A DNA stretch of 9,875 bases, from contig CALGLM010000395.1 in assembly GCA_937930275.1 (NCBI GenBank), positions 1 through 9,875 on the forward strand, given 5' to 3'. This document shows, in pieces, positions 7,492-9,875 of the stretch (the stretch's first letter is position 1; each line of letters opens with the position of its first letter). Source of the stretch: an uncultured Ignavibacteria bacterium (GTDB taxonomy: Bacteria; Bacteroidota; Ignavibacteria; Ignavibacteriales; Melioribacteraceae). The position numbers and the translations under genes were made by a program. Under the pieces are notes generated by a model. The model ran no database searches and was not told the origin of the DNA. It saw only the letters and a list, made by a program, of their open reading frames with translations.

Positions 7492-9875
7492 AATTCTACT
7501 CCCTTATTTAAGCTTTTGTAAAATAAACTATATACAATCGGAATAATATATACATTTAAGAATGTAGATGTAATTAAACCGCCTAATATTACTACAGCCA
7601 TAGGGCTTTGAATTTCATTACCTGCCAAATCCCCTTTAAAAGCTAAAGGAATTAATGCAAGAGCAGCCGTTAATGCAGTCATTATAATTGCATTTAATCT
7701 ATCGGTCGATCCTTTTAAGACTATATCGTTTAACGAATAATTTAGGTTAGATAACCTTTGATAATTTGAAACAAGTAGAATTCCGTTTCGTGTAGCAACA
7801 CCAAAAAGCGTAATAAATCCTATTATAGAAGGTATGCTAAGTACTCCCGAAGTTAACCATACGGTTAATACACCCCCTATTAAAGAAAGCGGAAGATTAA
7901 TTAAAATTAATAATGAAAGTTTAACATTTTTAAATTCATGATATAATAAAAAGAAGATAATGAATAAAGACAAAATTGAAGTAAACAACAGAGTTCTTGA
8001 GGCTGATTGCTCACTTTCAAACTGGCCGCCGTACTCAATACGATATCCTTCTTCCGTCTTTATTTCATCCTTTATTATTTGTTGAATATCATCCATTACG
8101 CTTCTTAAATCCCGCCCTGCAACATTTGCCGAAACCACTAATTTTCTTTCTGCGTTTTCTCTGCTAATTGAACTCGGACCTGTCACGGATTTAATTTCGG
8201 CAATTTCTTCAAGGGGAATTTTTTTACCGTCATATGTATCTATATAGGTGTTTTTAATCCCCTCTAAACTGCCATAATTATTTTTATCGAGCTTAATTAC
8301 CAAATCAAAATTTCGCATACCTTCGTATATATCTGCAAGCTTTTCATTTCCGAAAGCTACTTCAATAAACTCATTAAAATCTTTAATAGAAATGCCGTAT
8401 TTAATAAGCTTTTGCCTATTTGCGTTTATTTGAATTTGAGGAACATTAATTTGTTGCTCTACATTTATATCAACTAAACCTTCAACTTTTTCTATTTTGC
8501 TTTTTATATTATTACCTAACATATACATTTTATTTATATCAGGACCAAATATTTTTATTGCAATATTCGCTCGGGTACCGGATAACATATGGTCAATTCT
8601 ATGTCCTAACGGCTGCCCTACAGTATAGGTTATACCGGGGATGCTTGACAAAGTAGTTCGAACTTCACTCATAAATTCATCTCTACTTTTGTCTTTTAAT
8701 ACAAAATTCACGTCTATTTCCGAGCTGTTACTCGTTTGCGAATGCTCATCTAATTCTCCCCTTCCGGTTCTTCTTGAAGTTGAAGTTATTTCTTTAATTA
8801 GTTTCAGCTCTCTTTCAACAATACTTCCTAAATTATTGCTTTCCTCAAGCGAACTGCCCGGTAAAGTAACAACCGATATTGTTAAAGCTCCTTCGTTAAA
8901 CTCCGGTAAAAATGATCTTCCGAGCGTACTAAAAATAAAAAGCGAAAATACTAAAACGGCTAACGTAAAAGCTAATATCTTCTTCTTGTTTTCAATTGCA
9001 AACAGAAGCGACTTTTCATAAAAATACAACATTTTACGAACCACTAATTTTTCTTCTTTATTCTTTTCCAAATATTTACTATTCGATAACAACAGTTGAG
9101 ACATTAAAGGCGTAACTGTCATTGCTACAATTAAAGAAATAAAAAGAGATACTACAAATGCTAATCCAAGCGGTTTAAGCATTCTTCCTTCCATACCGGA
9201 TAAGAAAAACAATGGTAAAAATGTTACAATTATTATTAATGTAGCATTAAATATCGAAGATCTGATTTCTAATGATGCTTCATAAACAATAGTTTTAATC
9301 GGTTTTTTTTCTTCGGGTAATTTTAAATGATTTTGCTTTAGTCTTTTATATACATTTTCTACGTCAATTATAGCATCATCAACCAACGAACCTATTGCTA
9401 TTGCCATTCCGCCAAGACTCATCGTATTTATATTTAGTCCCAATAAATGTAGTACAATAATAGTACCGAGTAAAGATAGAGGGATTGCCAACAATGAAAT
9501 TATTGTGGTTCTAAAGCTTCCTAAAAACATGAATAGCACAATAATTACAAATATTCCTCCTTCAATTAAAACATCAATCACATTATCAACGGATGTTTCA
9601 ATAAAATCAGCTTGTCTAAAAATTTTAGTATTTACTTTAATATCAACCGGTAAAGTTTTATTTAATTTATTAAGATTTGCTTCAATTTTTTTTGTAACAT
9701 CAAGTGTATTGGCATTCGGTTGTTTGGAGACCGAAAGAATTACCGCCGGTTTAGCATTTTCAGATGCATAGCCCATTTTAGTTGCCGCACCTATTGTTAT
9801 TTCCGCAACATCGTTTATGGTTATGGGTTTACCGTCAACGTTTTTTATTAAAGTATTACCCAATTCATTAATATC
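7488..9875 (-). CDS. CusA/CzcA-family heavy-metal efflux RND pump, 5' end beyond window
   Basis: The C-terminal 795 residues of an inner-membrane HME-RND pump, which uses proton influx to drive export of metal ions. The frame stays open to the right edge; the first 230-250 of roughly 1,030 residues are missing. The TTG at 9863 is an internal Leu codon, not a start. In visible numbering, membrane helices 2-6 fall at about 100-260 and helix 7 at about 298-318. A large periplasmic domain follows (about 320-620), then helices 8-12 at about 627-787. Helix 4 has MSLGGMAIAIGSLVDDAII (152-170) followed by DVEN (171-174); the first Asp of VDD and the Glu of VEN match the proton-relay acids of CusA and CzcA. 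The periplasmic part has the HME-typical TGRGELDEHS (370-379) and GQPLGHRIDHMLSG (420-433). Only one of CusA's three copper-binding Met positions looks retained, so substrate is uncertain (divalent metal or other). It overlaps the TolC-like gene by 4 nt; the adaptor gene is not visible. Confidence 0.95.
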   Translation of the reverse strand, partial: DINELGNTLIKNVDGKPITINDVAEITIGAATKMGYASENAKPAVILSVSKQPNANTLDVTKKIEANLNKLNKTLPVDIKVNTKIFRQADFIETSVDNVIDVLIEGGIFVIIVLFMFLGSFRTTIISLLAIPLSLLGTIIVLHLLGLNINTMSLGGMAIAIGSLVDDAIIDVENVYKRLKQNHLKLPEEKKPIKTIVYEASLEIRSSIFNATLIIIVTFLPLFFLSGMEGRMLKPLGLAFVVSLFISLIVAMTVTPLMSQLLLSNSKYLEKNKEEKLVVRKMLYFYEKSLLFAIENKKKILAFTLAVLVFSLFIFSTLGRSFLPEFNEGALTISVVTLPGSSLEESNNLGSIVERELKLIKEITSTSRRTGRGELDEHSQTSNSSEIDVNFVLKDKSRDEFMSEVRTTLSSIPGITYTVGQPLGHRIDHMLSGTRANIAIKIFGPDINKMYMLGNNIKSKIEKVEGLVDINVEQQINVPQIQINANRQKLIKYGISIKDFNEFIEVAFGNEKLADIYEGMRNFDLVIKLDKNNYGSLEGIKNTYIDTYDGKKIPLEEIAEIKSVTGPSSISRENAERKLVVSANVAGRDLRSVMDDIQQIIKDEIKTEEGYRIEYGGQFESEQSASRTLLFTSILSLFIIFFLLYHEFKNVKLSLLILINLPLSLIGGVLTVWLTSGVLSIPSIIGFITLFGVATRNGILLVSNYQRLSNLNYSLNDIVLKGSTDRLNAIIMTALTAALALIPLAFKGDLAGNEIQSPMAVVILGGLITSTFLNVYIIPIVYSLFYKSLNKGVEL
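7499..7505 (-). promoter_or_regulatory. Ribosome binding site of the TolC-like gene inside the RND gene
   Basis: On the minus strand AAGGGAG (7505-7499) lies 7 nt upstream of the TolC-like ATG at 7491, within the RND pump's codons for Lys-Gly-Val near its C terminus. Together with the ATGA overlap it fixes the start and indicates translational coupling of pump and outer-membrane channel. Confidence 0.65.

Noticed and set aside
8641..9021. 126-codon plus-strand frame opposite the RND pump
   Set aside because: It is fully antisense to a well-matched RND coding region. The serine/leucine-rich translation is typical of the reverse strand of AT-rich genes, with no gene-like context.
9861..9863. 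TTG as a possible start codon of the RND gene
   Set aside because: The frame stays open and family-like upstream (Asp-Ile-Asn-Glu-Leu), and the visible part begins in the middle of the first periplasmic domain, so the real start is outside the window.
1..9875. Search for CRISPR arrays, insertion sequences, phage genes, tRNA/rRNA genes and defence systems
   Set aside because: No spaced direct repeats, terminal inverted repeats with transposase, tRNA cloverleaf or relevant protein motifs were seen. Apart from the short intergenic stretches, recognisable protein-coding genes cover the window.

Overview
The window is AT-rich (about one-third G+C by eye). It has AT-only intergenic stretches, a Bacteroidetes-like candidate promoter, variable use of Shine-Dalgarno sites, a mitochondrial-type aconitase and an HME-type RND pump paired with a small TolC-like protein. 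Together these fit a Gram-negative, two-membrane bacterium of the Bacteroidota/Ignavibacteriota (FCB) group. This placement is an inference from style and gene content; no marker gene proves it.

Layout, left to right. (1) Positions 1-3689, minus strand: three genes read right to left. First comes a divergent GT-B-like protein (3689-2370). It is followed 15 nt later by a glycosyltransferase of the MGDG synthase/processive diacylglycerol glucosyltransferase type (2354-1215). After a 73-nt gap comes a secreted family 13 alpha-amylase (1141 to beyond the left edge). The two GT-B genes look co-transcribed. The amylase may be read through or may use its own promoter in the gap. (2) Positions 3690-3880: a divergent AT-rich intergenic region with a 10+1+10 palindrome. 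(3) Positions 3881-6139, plus strand: a complete aconitase of the TCA cycle. (4) Positions 6140-6318: a convergent intergenic region with two hairpins, the second a strong 12-bp stem that probably terminates the aconitase transcript. (5) Positions 6319-9875, minus strand: the end of a heavy-metal-type RND efflux operon. The RND pump is cut by the right edge and overlaps the TolC-like outer-membrane gene by 4 nt (ATGA). The periplasmic adaptor expected for such a tripartite pump is not in view and may lie beyond the right edge.

The pump genes plainly work together. The tandem GT-B pair probably serves a common glycolipid or glycan step. The aconitase is an unrelated housekeeping gene between the two minus-strand groups. 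I see no CRISPR array, transposase, tRNA, rRNA, phage gene or defence system. Nothing here clearly qualifies as a new system. The least understood item is the divergent GT-B-like protein and its pairing with a second, more canonical relative.
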